DNA from: UBA1794 sp050946375
GTDB lineage: Bacteria > Bacteroidota > Bacteroidia > Bacteroidales > Bacteroidaceae
DNA length: 64,000 nucleotides
Reading direction: 5' to 3'
Assembly (NCBI GenBank): GCA_050946375.1
Contig: JBMNUT010000001.1
Coordinates: forward strand, 124,001-188,000
The position numbers were made by a program, and so were the translations under genes. The notes under the pieces are model-generated. The model saw only the letters and a program-made list of their open reading frames with translations, had not been told where the DNA came from and ran no database searches. Positions 33,713-43,871 of this stretch are shown in pieces (position 1 is the stretch's first letter; every line of letters starts with the position of its first letter).

Positions 33713-36700
33713 TCAACGGGTGAGATTGAACTTGAGCGTCGCCCCGAAATCGTTGTTGGTAACGGGGTAAGAAGAGCTGGAGATGAGCGGCGTGTTCTTC
33801 TGGAAATCGTAGTAAACCTGCAGGGTCAGCTGCCGGGAGAGCTGGTAGTCGGCCGAAAGGGATATCTTCAGCGCCTTATTGCCCGAAGTGGGCTGCGTAG
33901 TACCGTCCATGATGTTGCGCGAAAGGGCACTCTGGTTACGCAGGCTGAAGTCGGCCCTCAGGTTCAAGTCATGGCTTACCGAAGAAGTTTGGTTGGAACG
34001 TCCGGACGGCGACTTGGTGCCCCGGGCGTTCTTTCCTTTTAGTTTCCGGTTCCAAGGCTGGAAGTCGGTAATCTTGTACCCGGCGCCAATCACAAAATCG
34101 TTCGACAGGCTTTCCACAATCTGCAAGGCGCTCACCGAAAGGGTAACGACCCGCGTGCGGCGGTACTCCAGTTTGGTGGTAATGCCATTGAGCAAAGTCG
34201 TATTCAGGCCCGCCAACGGCGAAAAGGCTTCGTTAATCGAGACCGTGCCTATGTCCAGCGGCGAAGAGGGGATGGGCAATCCGGTAGTTACGTCGGGGAC
34301 GAAACCAATATCGCCCATGTAAGCCAGATAAGACGAGTAGGAATTATACGAACCGATGGTGTAAACGCTCTTGTAGCCATGCGTCAATTCGAAAGACTTG
34401 AAGTGATCGCGTATGAAGGGGAGCTTCACCAGCCCGCTGTACGTCACGTTCCAGTTAGGCATCATGGCGGTCAGCGCAGGAATCAGCCCCAATGAGATGG
34501 AAGAGGGGTCCTTTCCGGTATAAGCCGAGAGGAAAGCCGGCAGAAGCACGTCGGCCGAATATTTATTGACCGTTCCATTGGCCGGATCATACGGCTGTCC
34601 GTCCAGACCGTTCCCCGTCCCGACGGGATAGACGGCCCCTTCGTACTGAGCCTGCACGCGCGACTGGATAATGTCGAGCTGCTTGAGGAACTTATCGAAC
34701 GTCTTCGAACGATAACCGTTGCCCTGGCTGGAGGTTTCAAACGAGGTTCCGATCGAAATGATGGTCATGTTGAAGTTACCGCTCTGCGTGGTCGGCATGC
34801 CGGCATACATGTACTGTATGCTCTTCGACGAGGTCTTCTGCCAGGAGGCATTGAGGTCTATCTTCAGAGCCGTAACGGGTTCGAGAGTCATCTTCAGCTG
34901 TACTTCTTCGACGTTGCTGGTGGAAGCGTAGGAAGAGATGGAGTCGTTGCGGAGCAGCCAGTCGTTTTCGGCCGCTTTCTGCAGATAGCTCTCTCCGGCG
35001 AAGCCGAAGGCGAAATCCAGACCGGGCGCCATCGGGCTGCCTCCCCGCTGTCCGAAGAAATCGCCCACCTCGGGCATAAAGCCGGGGATGGTCATGGAGC
35101 GCGTGTTCCGGTATGTGAACGAGAGCGAACGCACCAGCATGGCGAAGCGGGCCGCATACTGCGCGGGCTTATACCAGGAGCGCTCTTCCGGCTTTTTGCC
35201 GGGACGTACGGTCAGTTTCACGCTGACTGTGTCGTGAGTCAATATCTCGATTTTGTTTTTGTCCTTCACCTTGTACTTGATGGGGAAGCGTTTTCCCGAG
35301 GGGAGCAGGGCCGTAACACGCGGATTCTTGCTGTTCTGCCCGTGCGAAACGACCACGTTGGAGTCGGGAAGGAGCTTGATTTCTTTCTCAAACTTCTTCT
35401 CCTCTTTCTTTTCTTCGTCGCCTTTTTTCTTCTTGGAGGCAGAGGTGTCGGTCACTCTGCGGGAAGAGGACGAAGAGAATTTCTTGTTGGTCTCCCGCAG
35501 GAAGGGCACTTTATTATAGAACTTCTCCAGCTCCATTTTTCCCGTCAGGTTGAACGTTGCCTGGTTGGCTATGGTGTTTCCCAGACTGGTACCGTCGGAC
35601 ATTTCCGTGCCGCGCTCCCAGGTATAGGACGAAGTGTAGGTGGCATTCGACGAAACCCAGTCGAGAATCGGAATCAGGTCGAAAGGAACTTTGTACGATG
35701 CCGAGAAGTTCTGTTGGTAATCGAGCGGGCGTCCGAACGAAAGGAGGCTGCGCCGCACGGAATCTTTCCAGACGGAATATTCATCGGGGTACAGGGACTT
35801 GTTGACCGCACCTGCGGGCTCTTCAATCTCGGCCTGCGTACCGCTGTTGAAATTCATCTGCAGGTTTTTGGTGAAATCCCAGCGCAAAACGAACTTACGG
35901 TTCCACAGATAGCTCTTGGACACGCTGACCGGAATCTCGTAAGAAGCGTCTTCTATGTCGCGAAGTTGCGTCTCCTGGTAATAACGGCTGATGTCGGACG
36001 AGAAGCCGACGTTCTGGGGAAGATAGTTGAAGTTCAGGGCTTTCACGAACTTCAGGGCCGAGCTTTTGCTTTTCAGGCCGGCAAATGGAGTCCAAGCCTT
36101 ATAGACGGGCGAATAATTGTAGGTAAGGCCCAGCTTCCAGTTCAGCTCGTTGTCATAACGGGTCGTAGTGCTGCTGTTGTGCGCCTTGCTGAAAGAATAG
36201 GTAAAGGCAAAGTTAGCCGGGTCGTAAGGCATGGGCTTCTTCGACTTAATATCGAACTTCAGGTTGGAAAGGCTGAAGTTTTTATACGTCGATATCGTGC
36301 GGGCCACGTCCAGAACGCTGTCCTTCTGAGCCTGGTCGGAGTAAGTATCAAGCACATCCTCCAGACGAAGGTCTTCATTGACCGGATCATATTCCGGAGA
36401 GAGTATCTCCTTTGAATAAGAGAAGTAGAGCGGTGCGTTCAACTTGAGCCAGTGTGGCAGGAAACGCCCGGCGTCTATGTTCGTAGTTACGGCATATTGA
36501 TAATAATTGTCCGTCCTCCGCTGGCTGACACTCTCCTCCAGTCCGCCAAAGCCCGCCGTCTCTACATGACCGGTGAGCACCAGACTGCCGACATCGGAGA
36601 GCTGAACGGAAAGATTGCCCTGTGCCGCCCAACCGCCACTCTCGTCAAAATCCTTTACACGCAGCTCATTGACCCAAACCTCCGCCGATTTGGTAGAAGC

Positions 36701-39700
36701 AGACAAGTTGCGTACGCCAATCATCATGGTCTTTATGTTAGCCAGCGAGGGGTTTCCGACAATAGTGATTGTATTATTCGGCTTATCGCTGTCGGAACGG
36801 CTGAAAGGTGTCGTATAAGATGCCCCAACGCTATTGCGTTCTTTCTTAATGTCGGTGAAAACCGAAGGATTTATATCGAGCATGTTCGCTTCGGGCCATA
36901 CCGCTTGACAACCGGACAGGGTCGAACCGTTGTAAGTGCCGGGGGGAGTCAGGTCGAGCGGTATCTCATATTCGTAATAGTTATTGTTATAATCGCTGCC
37001 CAGGCGTATAAATACGGCAACTTCCTTATCGTCCAGCGGAGTATAGTTAAGACTTGAGTCGCTTAGCGCCTCGCAATGGGCAAAAAACTGCAGTCTATTG
37101 TAACGGCGCAGGTCGAGCGATGTACTTTTGTAGGCCGCTTTTGCGTCACCGCTCTTCAGGTTTGACACTCTCATGGAGAGCGCTTGTTCGTTTTCCTGCC
37201 GCAACTGTGGCTGTCCGGGGTCGATTACTCGCGAAATACCCGGAGGCATTACGTAATTCACCGGTTCTTTGTCGCTGTTCTCCTCGATGTTTACGGCATA
37301 AAGCTCGAAGTTTCCGTCCAGACTGGTATATCCGCCATCACGGCGACGCAGGGTTTTGTCATAAGTACGCCAGTCCGCGCGCACCAAAGCCAGCTTCGCG
37401 AAACGAAGAACGACGCTGTCCGGGAAATTAGTCATGTACATACGCATGAAACGTATGGAGGAGAAATCGTCGATGCTGCCGACTTTCTCCGTATAGTCAT
37501 GGATGGGCACCTTAAACTGATACCACTTCACGTTGTTTGCCGTCTGCCCGTTGCGAAGAGTGACGCTCGTCGTGCGGATACTGGTAATGAATCCGTCGCC
37601 AACCTGCATGTCCGGACGAATCGGAATACGGTATTCGAAATATTTCTCGCTCTCGTTCAGCGTAAAGTCCTGGTTGATGTCTTCCACATCAGGGGTACTT
37701 TTAGCCGATACATCGTAACTTTCGGGAGAATCATCGGAGGCTACGGAGTTTCCTTCCGTATTATTGTACTTCTTGTAGCGCGCCAGAATGGACAACTGCT
37801 GCTGGTCGTAGTCCGAACCGCGGAAGTAATGATACGTATCCCCAGCCGGGTCATTCTCAAACGGAGCCATATTCTGCACGCCGTTAGCCCGTAATTGTTC
37901 CAAGTAGTAAGAGTACGTCGGAAAGTTGCGCTCCTCCTCGGAAGAAAGCCCGTTCAATCCCACATCCTGCAGGGTGCGCGAGCCGGAATTCGTGTCGAAA
38001 GCATACACAAGGCTCCGGCTATTGGGTACTTTACCCCAGGATGTATAGTCGACCGTAGTACCGTCGTTGCTGGTGGGGAGGCCGTTTTCGAAAAACTTGC
38101 GCCCGTCTTTCAGTACATCCTCGCTGATTTCGCCCAGATTCAAGTACAATTCGCCTCCTTCAGCCGTAGGATTATAGATGAAGGGGTCGAGCAACCAGAA
38201 TTCTATGTAGCCCACATTAGCCGTTTCGAAGTCGGGATTGTCCATTTTACGCATGATTCCGCCCCAGCGCTGACGCGGATTAGGCAGCGTTCCATCGGGG
38301 TTCAGATGAGGATCGAGGTTGTAAGGACCACGTTCCTCCGGGTAATAGGCCAGGTTCAGTATGTTCAGCGTAGAACTTTCGTTGTAGGCTGTCTCCCGGT
38401 TCGGGAAGACTTCGCTCTGATAGACCTCACGAACGTAGTGATTGCTCAGCTGGTTCAGGTCGCCCTTTATATGCCCCGGCGTGAGCGAAGAGCTCCGGTT
38501 GGTGAAAAGCGGGTCGATATAGTACCAGGCCAGCAGCGCGCGGTTGAATCCGTAGTCCACCGAATCGTTCAAGCTGCTCTCCGGGAAACGGGAAGGCGTG
38601 CTGCTGAGCATCCACGAGGAGGGGCTTCGCAAATCAATGTCCAGCTCGGCGCTCTCAAAGTCATCGATATAAGAGGCTTCGTCCTGCAGGTCTTTGGAAT
38701 GCCCCGGGATGAGTTGGGCCACTTCGGCCGTCAAATTGATGGTAGAGGGAGCGGTTGCCGTCAAAAACGGCAGCTTATCGAGCATATTGGTAAGCCACTG
38801 CGATTCTTTCTTCCATGAAATCTGAGCTCCCCAGATGGTATTGTTGATAGGTTCGTCGCCTATGGAGACTTTCGTGCGGAGCGGTTTCTCAGAGAGGTGC
38901 ATCACCGTGGCACCGAGGGTCAGATTTTTCGAAAACTCATACTGCAAATTTACGCCCAGCATGGTCTTTCGCTGCAGACTGAAGTTCGAATTGCTCTCCA
39001 GACTGACGGAAATGGCCGTTCCCGCATCGATTATGCTCTGATTCAAGATGGTTACGATTCCCAAGTTATAGTCGACCGAATAATCGGTATTCTCCACCAG
39101 CGTCACGCCGCCTGCGGTCACGACCACACTACCGCGGGGAATATTCGTGGCCCCCAGATTGATTTGCGAGCCACTCGAGGCCTTGTACTCACCGGACAGT
39201 ATGAATTTGTCTTTCTCGGCAAGCTGCTTGGCATAAGTCTGGGTAGAGTCATAGAGTTCCTCGAAGCAATACTTGTCGGCAATAGCATCATTGCCTATTT
39301 TGCTGCGCAGGAAAGAGCCAAAAGGCTCGGTCACGGGGAAAATAATCAGGCCATAATTCGTATTGACCGTATAGCCGCTCACGAAGTCGAACACGCCGTC
39401 CGGATTGCGCTTGTTGTTTTTGTCCAAACGGTCGAGGTTCATCACCCGAATCAGCAGCTCCTTGGCAATGGCTCCCTCACTGATGTACTTCAGAGCCGCA
39501 CCCGCCGAGTCGTTCTGGTAGCTGATGTCGAGCGTGAAATCGTCCTTCTGCACCTGATAGGCCCGCAGGGAATAGACGTTTTTCATCATCAGGTTCCAGC
39601 CCGCAAACGAGGGGGAATTGACCGTACTCTTCAGCAACTTGACGAAGAGGGCCTGACTGTTGTCGGTAATATCGCTGGAGAACTCGCCCACCTGGTAGGT

Positions 39701-41224
39701 CTGTCCCATATAAGTATATTCGAAAGCCACGCCCAGTACCTCGTCGGCTTTCAAGGCGGAGCGCAAGTGTATGAATCCCAGGGAGGAGTTCAGCGTGTAT
39801 TCGTTGGAAGAAAGCAGGCGGGCACTCTCGATTTTCTCGTAATCGTAGCCGGCGTCCATGTCGGAGAGCACGGTGGAAGCCTGCGAGATGGTACGCGCCC
39901 CGGCATACGTGGTGGTGAGCTGTGCGTAAAGTCCTCCGGCGGAGTTCTGCGGCGGCGTCGTGCCGGTCGTTTCGCCCAGCTGGGTGAATGCCACGACATT
40001 GCGGGGGTTATCGTAGCTTCCCGACTTGTTGGTGACCCAAACTTCGATGCGGTTTATCGTGATTCCGCTCATGATGTTGGGCAGTTGTTCCATGCTCCGG
40101 TCGAACGTGTTGTAGAAGTATTGCGCCAGAAAGAAGTGCCGGTTGTCGTCGTAGTCCGACACTTTTATTTCAAAAGGTGTAGTCTGCACACCGCCTTTTG
40201 AGTTGACTGTCTTCGTTTCGCTCTCCTGTTGCGAGATGACGGTCTGCACCTTCAGTTTACCGAACTGCATGTCGGCCCGCACGCCGAAGAGGGAACTGGC
40301 GCCTTTAATCAGCGAAGAATTGGAAGGCATCGACACGTTTCCGGCCTCCAGCAGCTGGATTATTTCGTCTTCCTTGCCTTCATACTGGAGTTTGAGCTTC
40401 TGCGCGTCGAAATCGAAGGAAGCCTCTGTGTTGTAGCTGAAGTCGAGCGACATCTTGTCGCCTACGCTTCCCGTGACGTTCAGGTTGATTTTTTCGTCGA
40501 AGTCAAAGGCCGTCGTCTTGCGCTGCCGCTCGCTGAGCGAAGGGTTGTCGAGCTTTTGGGTCGAGATGCCGAACTGCAGCTCGGCCGAACCGCGCGTCTT
40601 GATCTGCACGCCGCCCGGGCCGAAGATTTTCTCGGCAGGGCCCAGGTCGAAGTGCAGGTTCGTAAAACTGAAGTCCTCCGAGTCGTTCGTCATCAGGGCG
40701 CGGTTTTTCTCCCGATAATACTTGGCATTCGACTGCTCCAGGCTCCATTTGGCGTACTCCTGCGGAGTGAGCAGAAGAGGGACGCCCACCTCCTCGTCGC
40801 CGGCCATCGTGCGCACCAGGTAATAGTTGCCCTCGGCCACGTACTCCACCTGCGTGACCAGATTCTGCGGGTCGCGCAAATCGAGCGGATAGGAGCGCCA
40901 GTCTTCCAGAATGAGCGGCACCGTGTGGCGCACGGAGTAGCGCGCTTTCCGCGCCGTGTCGGCCGGAGCCGCAGGCGCCGAAGGGGTCGCGGCAGAAGTG
41001 CCGGCACTTTCGGCCGAAACCGCTGCCCCTTTTTCCGAAACCGCAGGCGCTTTTTCTTCACTCCGCAGAGGCTTTTCTGCCGCCGGTGCCGCAGACGGCT
41101 CCGATGCCGGCGCAGAAACGGGTGCAGCGCCCCGCCCGGAAACAGACGAAAAGGCACTCCCCGCAATGCCCGCGCAGCACAGCAGGAAAAAAAGTACGGC
41201 CGATATGATACGAAAATGCTTCAA
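33713..41224 (-). CDS. sprA: Cell-surface protein SprA/Sov
   Basis: This very large protein (2503 residues) matches SprA in length, order and motifs: a signal peptide (LFFLLCCAGIAGSAFSS), conserved SprA_N blocks such as LDFSYNTEASFDFDAQKLKL near 255 and NRIEVWVTNKSGSYDNPRNV near 385, and a beta-barrel C-terminus ending in FGATLKFNLTR. In Flavobacterium and Porphyromonas, SprA forms the outer-membrane translocon of the type IX secretion system. Residues about 49-78 are a Ala/Pro/Glu-rich insert encoded by a 22-bp repeat array (40990-41080). It lies 43 bp after ruvA on the same strand, a conserved pairing. Confidence 0.95.
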   Translation of the reverse strand: MKHFRIISAVLFFLLCCAGIAGSAFSSVSGRGAAPVSAPASEPSAAPAAEKPLRSEEKAPAVSEKGAAVSAESAGTSAATPSAPAAPADTARKARYSVRHTVPLILEDWRSYPLDLRDPQNLVTQVEYVAEGNYYLVRTMAGDEEVGVPLLLTPQEYAKWSLEQSNAKYYREKNRALMTNDSEDFSFTNLHFDLGPAEKIFGPGGVQIKTRGSAELQFGISTQKLDNPSLSERQRKTTAFDFDEKINLNVTGSVGDKMSLDFSYNTEASFDFDAQKLKLQYEGKEDEIIQLLEAGNVSMPSNSSLIKGASSLFGVRADMQFGKLKVQTVISQQESETKTVNSKGGVQTTPFEIKVSDYDDNRHFFLAQYFYNTFDRSMEQLPNIMSGITINRIEVWVTNKSGSYDNPRNVVAFTQLGETTGTTPPQNSAGGLYAQLTTTYAGARTISQASTVLSDMDAGYDYEKIESARLLSSNEYTLNSSLGFIHLRSALKADEVLGVAFEYTYMGQTYQVGEFSSDITDNSQALFVKLLKSTVNSPSFAGWNLMMKNVYSLRAYQVQKDDFTLDISYQNDSAGAALKYISEGAIAKELLIRVMNLDRLDKNNKRNPDGVFDFVSGYTVNTNYGLIIFPVTEPFGSFLRSKIGNDAIADKYCFEELYDSTQTYAKQLAEKDKFILSGEYKASSGSQINLGATNIPRGSVVVTAGGVTLVENTDYSVDYNLGIVTILNQSIIDAGTAISVSLESNSNFSLQRKTMLGVNLQYEFSKNLTLGATVMHLSEKPLRTKVSIGDEPINNTIWGAQISWKKESQWLTNMLDKLPFLTATAPSTINLTAEVAQLIPGHSKDLQDEASYIDDFESAELDIDLRSPSSWMLSSTPSRFPESSLNDSVDYGFNRALLAWYYIDPLFTNRSSSLTPGHIKGDLNQLSNHYVREVYQSEVFPNRETAYNESSTLNILNLAYYPEERGPYNLDPHLNPDGTLPNPRQRWGGIMRKMDNPDFETANVGYIEFWLLDPFIYNPTAEGGELYLNLGEISEDVLKDGRKFFENGLPTSNDGTTVDYTSWGKVPNSRSLVYAFDTNSGSRTLQDVGLNGLSSEEERNFPTYSYYLEQLRANGVQNMAPFENDPAGDTYHYFRGSDYDQQQLSILARYKKYNNTEGNSVASDDSPESYDVSAKSTPDVEDINQDFTLNESEKYFEYRIPIRPDMQVGDGFITSIRTTSVTLRNGQTANNVKWYQFKVPIHDYTEKVGSIDDFSSIRFMRMYMTNFPDSVVLRFAKLALVRADWRTYDKTLRRRDGGYTSLDGNFELYAVNIEENSDKEPVNYVMPPGISRVIDPGQPQLRQENEQALSMRVSNLKSGDAKAAYKSTSLDLRRYNRLQFFAHCEALSDSSLNYTPLDDKEVAVFIRLGSDYNNNYYEYEIPLDLTPPGTYNGSTLSGCQAVWPEANMLDINPSVFTDIKKERNSVGASYTTPFSRSDSDKPNNTITIVGNPSLANIKTMMIGVRNLSASTKSAEVWVNELRVKDFDESGGWAAQGNLSVQLSDVGSLVLTGHVETAGFGGLEESVSQRRTDNYYQYAVTTNIDAGRFLPHWLKLNAPLYFSYSKEILSPEYDPVNEDLRLEDVLDTYSDQAQKDSVLDVARTISTYKNFSLSNLKFDIKSKKPMPYDPANFAFTYSFSKAHNSSTTTRYDNELNWKLGLTYNYSPVYKAWTPFAGLKSKSSALKFVKALNFNYLPQNVGFSSDISRYYQETQLRDIEDASYEIPVSVSKSYLWNRKFVLRWDFTKNLQMNFNSGTQAEIEEPAGAVNKSLYPDEYSVWKDSVRRSLLSFGRPLDYQQNFSASYKVPFDLIPILDWVSSNATYTSSYTWERGTEMSDGTSLGNTIANQATFNLTGKMELEKFYNKVPFLRETNKKFSSSSSRRVTDTSASKKKKGDEEKKEEKKFEKEIKLLPDSNVVVSHGQNSKNPRVTALLPSGKRFPIKYKVKDKNKIEILTHDTVSVKLTVRPGKKPEERSWYKPAQYAARFAMLVRSLSFTYRNTRSMTIPGFMPEVGDFFGQRGGSPMAPGLDFAFGFAGESYLQKAAENDWLLRNDSISSYASTSNVEEVQLKMTLEPVTALKIDLNASWQKTSSKSIQYMYAGMPTTQSGNFNMTIISIGTSFETSSQGNGYRSKTFDKFLKQLDIIQSRVQAQYEGAVYPVGTGNGLDGQPYDPANGTVNKYSADVLLPAFLSAYTGKDPSSISLGLIPALTAMMPNWNVTYSGLVKLPFIRDHFKSFELTHGYKSVYTIGSYNSYSSYLAYMGDIGFVPDVTTGLPIPSSPLDIGTVSINEAFSPLAGLNTTLLNGITTKLEYRRTRVVTLSVSALQIVESLSNDFVIGAGYKITDFQPWNRKLKGKNARGTKSPSGRSNQTSSVSHDLNLRADFSLRNQSALSRNIMDGTTQPTSGNKALKISLSADYQLSRQLTLQVYYDFQKNTPLISSSSYPVTNNDFGATLKFNLTR
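40990..41080. repeat. 22-bp-period repeat array inside sprA
   Basis: Units start CTTTCGGCCGAAACCG, CTTTTTCCGAAACCG, CTTTTTCTTCACTCCG and CTTTTCTGCC, with spacings 22, 21 and 22. It is read in frame as residues about 49-78 of SprA (SEEKAPAVSEKGAAVSAESA and flanks), directly after the signal peptide region. Confidence 0.75.
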
Positions 41225-41267
41225 GCCTTTCAGGGAATAAGAGGGACGACACGCCGACGGCAGCAGG

Positions 41268-41861
41268 TCATAACCGCTTGAGTGCCTCCTTTATGATTCG
41301 CTCCACCGGGGCTTCGGGCAACTCCTGGAGCAAGGAGTGAACCACCTTCTGGGCGGGCGCTGCGGAAAAGCCCAGCATCGTGAGCGCCTGCACCGCCTCT
41401 TCGTAGACTTCCCCCCGCGCGCCTGCGCCGCCCATCGGGGCGTTTCCGCCCGACAGGGCTACGCGGCCCATCTTGTCCTTCAGGTCCACGATGATGCGCT
41501 GGGCAGTCTTCTGGCCGATACCCTTGGCCGTCTTCAGCAGATTGACCTCCTCGTTTCTGATTACCCGCGACAACTCGTCGGGACTGAACGAGGAGAGAAT
41601 CGTCAGAGCCGTAGCGGCGCCCACACCGCTCACCGAGAGCAACATCTCGAAGAGCTCGCGCTCCTGACGGTCGGCAAAGCCATAAAGCAGATAAGCGTCC
41701 TCGCGAATAGACTCGAAGACGTAGAGTCGCGCCTCCTTCTTGCCCTGGATGGCGCTGTATGTGTACAGGGAAATTTGCATTTTGTAGCCTACCCCATGCG
41801 TTTCCAGCACGGCATACGCAGGCAACAGTTCTGAGATTTCGCCACGAACGTAATCTATCAT
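41268..41861 (-). CDS. ruvA: Holliday junction helicase subunit RuvA
   Basis: This 197-residue protein has the three-domain RuvA layout: an N-terminal OB fold (MIDYVRGEISELLPAYAVLE), two helix-hairpin-helix motifs (LLSVSGVGAATALTIL and LLKTAKGIGQKTAQRIIVDL near 70-125), and a C-terminal UBA-like domain that binds RuvB (residues 150-197). RuvA tetramers clamp four-way DNA junctions for RuvB-driven branch migration. A Gly-rich linker (GGNAPMGGAGARG) connects the last domain. It is divergent from ddh and upstream of sprA. Confidence 0.97.
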   Translation of the reverse strand: MIDYVRGEISELLPAYAVLETHGVGYKMQISLYTYSAIQGKKEARLYVFESIREDAYLLYGFADRQERELFEMLLSVSGVGAATALTILSSFSPDELSRVIRNEEVNLLKTAKGIGQKTAQRIIVDLKDKMGRVALSGGNAPMGGAGARGEVYEEAVQALTMLGFSAAPAQKVVHSLLQELPEAPVERIIKEALKRL

Positions 41862-41949
41862 TATAAAAAAAGCAGAGTTTTTCTTCCTTATTGAGAAACG
41901 CTTACCTGCCGATATTATTGCCCTACGGGCGAAATAGCGCCAACTTTCG

Positions 41950-41981
41950 TTTGCCGGATCTGCACGAAAGCGCTATATTTG
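41950..41981 (+). promoter_or_regulatory. ddh promoter
   Basis: TTTG at 41950-41953 and TATATTTG at 41974-41981 are 20 bp apart, a complete Bacteroidetes promoter 44 bp before the start codon. Confidence 0.75.
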
Positions 41982-42025
41982 CAACCGCTACAAAAGGAAC
42001 TTTACACAACTCAACACATTTCTCT

Positions 42026-42928
42026 ATGAGCAAAATCAAAGCAGCCATCGTAGGTTATGGCAATATCGGGCACTATGTGCTCCAGGCCTTGCAGGCATCT
42101 CCTGATTTCGAAATAGCGGGCGTCGTACGCCGCAACGGGGCAGAAGGCGGGAAACCCCTGGAACTTACCCCGTATCCCGTAGTGAAGAGCGTCAAAGAAC
42201 TGGGGCAAGTAGACGTAGCCCTGCTCTGCACCCCGACGCGCAGCGTGGAGTCGTACGCAACCGAGCTGCTCGCCGCAGGCATCAACACGGTGGATAGCTT
42301 CGACATACACGGCCAGATTCCCGGCTTGCGCAGCCGCCTGATGGAAGTGGCCCGCACACATGGGAAAGTAGCCGTACTCTCCGCCGGCTGGGACCCGGGC
42401 AGCGACTCCGTAATCCGCACGCTCCTGCAGGCAATGGCGCCCAAGGGAATCACCTACACCAACTTCGGTCCCGGCATGAGCATGGGGCACACCGTGGCAG
42501 TCAAGGCCATCGACGGCGTAAAAGCCGCACTCTCCATGACCATCCCCACCGGCGAAGGCATCCACCGGCGCATGGTGTACATCGAATTGGAGGAAGGCTA
42601 CAAAGAGGAAGCAGTAGCGGCAGCCATCAAGGCCGACCCCTATTTTGCCTCCGACGAGACCTACGTTCAGGTCGTTCCCAGCGTGGATGAAGTGAAAGAC
42701 ATGGGCCACGGCGTACACTTGGTGCGCAAAGGCGTGAGCGGCACTACCCAAAACCAGCTTTTCGAGTTCAACATGAAAATCAACAACCCGGCCCTTACGG
42801 CACAAATCCTCGTAGCCGTAGCGCGTGCCTCCATGCGTCTCCAGCCCGGGTGCTACACCATGCCGGAGATTCCGCCCATCGATTTGCTCCCCGGAGCACG
42901 CGAAGAGTGGATTGGCCGACTGGTATAA
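42026..42928 (+). CDS. ddh: meso-Diaminopimelate dehydrogenase
   Basis: From ATG 42026 the enzyme is 300 residues. It starts MSKIKAAIVGYGNIGHYVLQ, a GxGxxG NADP-binding motif, and carries the family segments CTPTRSVESYA near 68 and SAGWDPGSDSVIRTLLQAMA near 119. Ddh makes meso-diaminopimelate from tetrahydrodipicolinate in one NADPH-dependent step, for lysine and peptidoglycan. A longer frame begins 135 bases upstream but would include the promoter. Confidence 0.93.
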   Translation: MSKIKAAIVGYGNIGHYVLQALQASPDFEIAGVVRRNGAEGGKPLELTPYPVVKSVKELGQVDVALLCTPTRSVESYATELLAAGINTVDSFDIHGQIPGLRSRLMEVARTHGKVAVLSAGWDPGSDSVIRTLLQAMAPKGITYTNFGPGMSMGHTVAVKAIDGVKAALSMTIPTGEGIHRRMVYIELEEGYKEEAVAAAIKADPYFASDETYVQVVPSVDEVKDMGHGVHLVRKGVSGTTQNQLFEFNMKINNPALTAQILVAVARASMRLQPGCYTMPEIPPIDLLPGAREEWIGRLV

Positions 42929-42960
42929 ATCCGTAAAGGCATTACACAACCACCAAAAAG

Positions 42961-42988
42961 CCCGGGCAGAAGGCTTTTTCTGCCCGGG
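42961..42988 (+). terminator. ddh terminator
   Basis: CCCGGGCAGA (42961-42970) pairs with TCTGCCCGGG (42979-42988), preceded by AAAAAG and followed by a T-rich tail. Confidence 0.8.
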
Positions 42989-43037
42989 TCTTTTCTTGCC
43001 TTACCTCCAACACTCCTCCTAAAAATCTCCTCCGCTT

Positions 43038-43859
43038 ATGTTGTCATTCGTCACATGGAATGTCAGTCCCGTAGCCATCAATCTCTTCGGACATGAAGTC
43101 CGTTGGTACGGACTCTGCTGGGCACTTGGCTTTTTAATCGGGTACTATCTGGTATCCCGCATCTTCCAAAAGGAAAAACTTCCCGCCGAATGGGTCGACA
43201 AACTGTTCATCTACACGATTCTCGCCTCCATTATCGGCGCGCGCTTAGGGCATTGCTTCTTCTACCAATGGGACTATTATTCGCAACACCCGCTGGAAAT
43301 ACTCGCCATCTGGGAGGGAGGCCTCGCCAGCCACGGGGGCGTCATCTGCCTGATTGCAGCGCTCATCGTCTATTCCCGCACGGTTACGAAAAAAAGCGTA
43401 TGGTGGCTCTTCGACCGCATGGTGCCGGCCATCGGGATTTGCTGCGGGCTCATCCGCCTGGGCAACCTGATGAACTCCGAAATCTTCGGCTACCCCACCA
43501 CCCTTCCCTGGGGCTTCTACTTCGTCCGCTCCCAGGAATGGCGCGAACTCTACAACGGCCTGCCCTGCCATCCCACGCAGATTTACGAAATGCTCTACTG
43601 CCTCGCTGCCGCCGTGATAGCCTGGTTCATGCAGCGACGGCCGGCACTCATGCAGCGAACCGGACTGATAACCGGCGTATCGCTGCTCATCTTCTTCGGC
43701 ACACGCTTCCTGCTTGAGTTCATGAAGAACCCGCAAGTGGAACGCGAGCTGCAGATGTCGCTCAACATAGGGCAGCAGCTCTCCATTCCCTTCATACTGC
43801 TCGGCCTGTATCTCATCATCACCGCCTGGCGGAATCCCCATCCCAAACGGTGGCTCTAA
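43038..43859 (+). CDS. lgt: Prolipoprotein diacylglyceryl transferase
   Basis: This 273-residue inner-membrane enzyme moves a diacylglyceryl group from phosphatidylglycerol to the lipobox Cys of prolipoproteins, the first step of lipoprotein maturation. Seven hydrophobic segments are present. Diagnostic motifs are VRWYGLCWALGFLIGYYL near residue 22, GLASHGGVICLI near 95, the Lgt signature RLGNLMNSEIFGYPT near 140, and HPTQIYEMLY near 178. It is followed 13 bp later by a 22-bp-period array. Confidence 0.96.
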   Translation: MLSFVTWNVSPVAINLFGHEVRWYGLCWALGFLIGYYLVSRIFQKEKLPAEWVDKLFIYTILASIIGARLGHCFFYQWDYYSQHPLEILAIWEGGLASHGGVICLIAALIVYSRTVTKKSVWWLFDRMVPAIGICCGLIRLGNLMNSEIFGYPTTLPWGFYFVRSQEWRELYNGLPCHPTQIYEMLYCLAAAVIAWFMQRRPALMQRTGLITGVSLLIFFGTRFLLEFMKNPQVERELQMSLNIGQQLSIPFILLGLYLIITAWRNPHPKRWL

Positions 43860-43871
43860 ATGTATAATTCG

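Noticed and set aside
38897..40201. Long plus-strand frames inside sprA (also at 35234-36415 and 37895-38818)
   Set aside because: All are mirror frames of sprA without motifs, signals or promoters.
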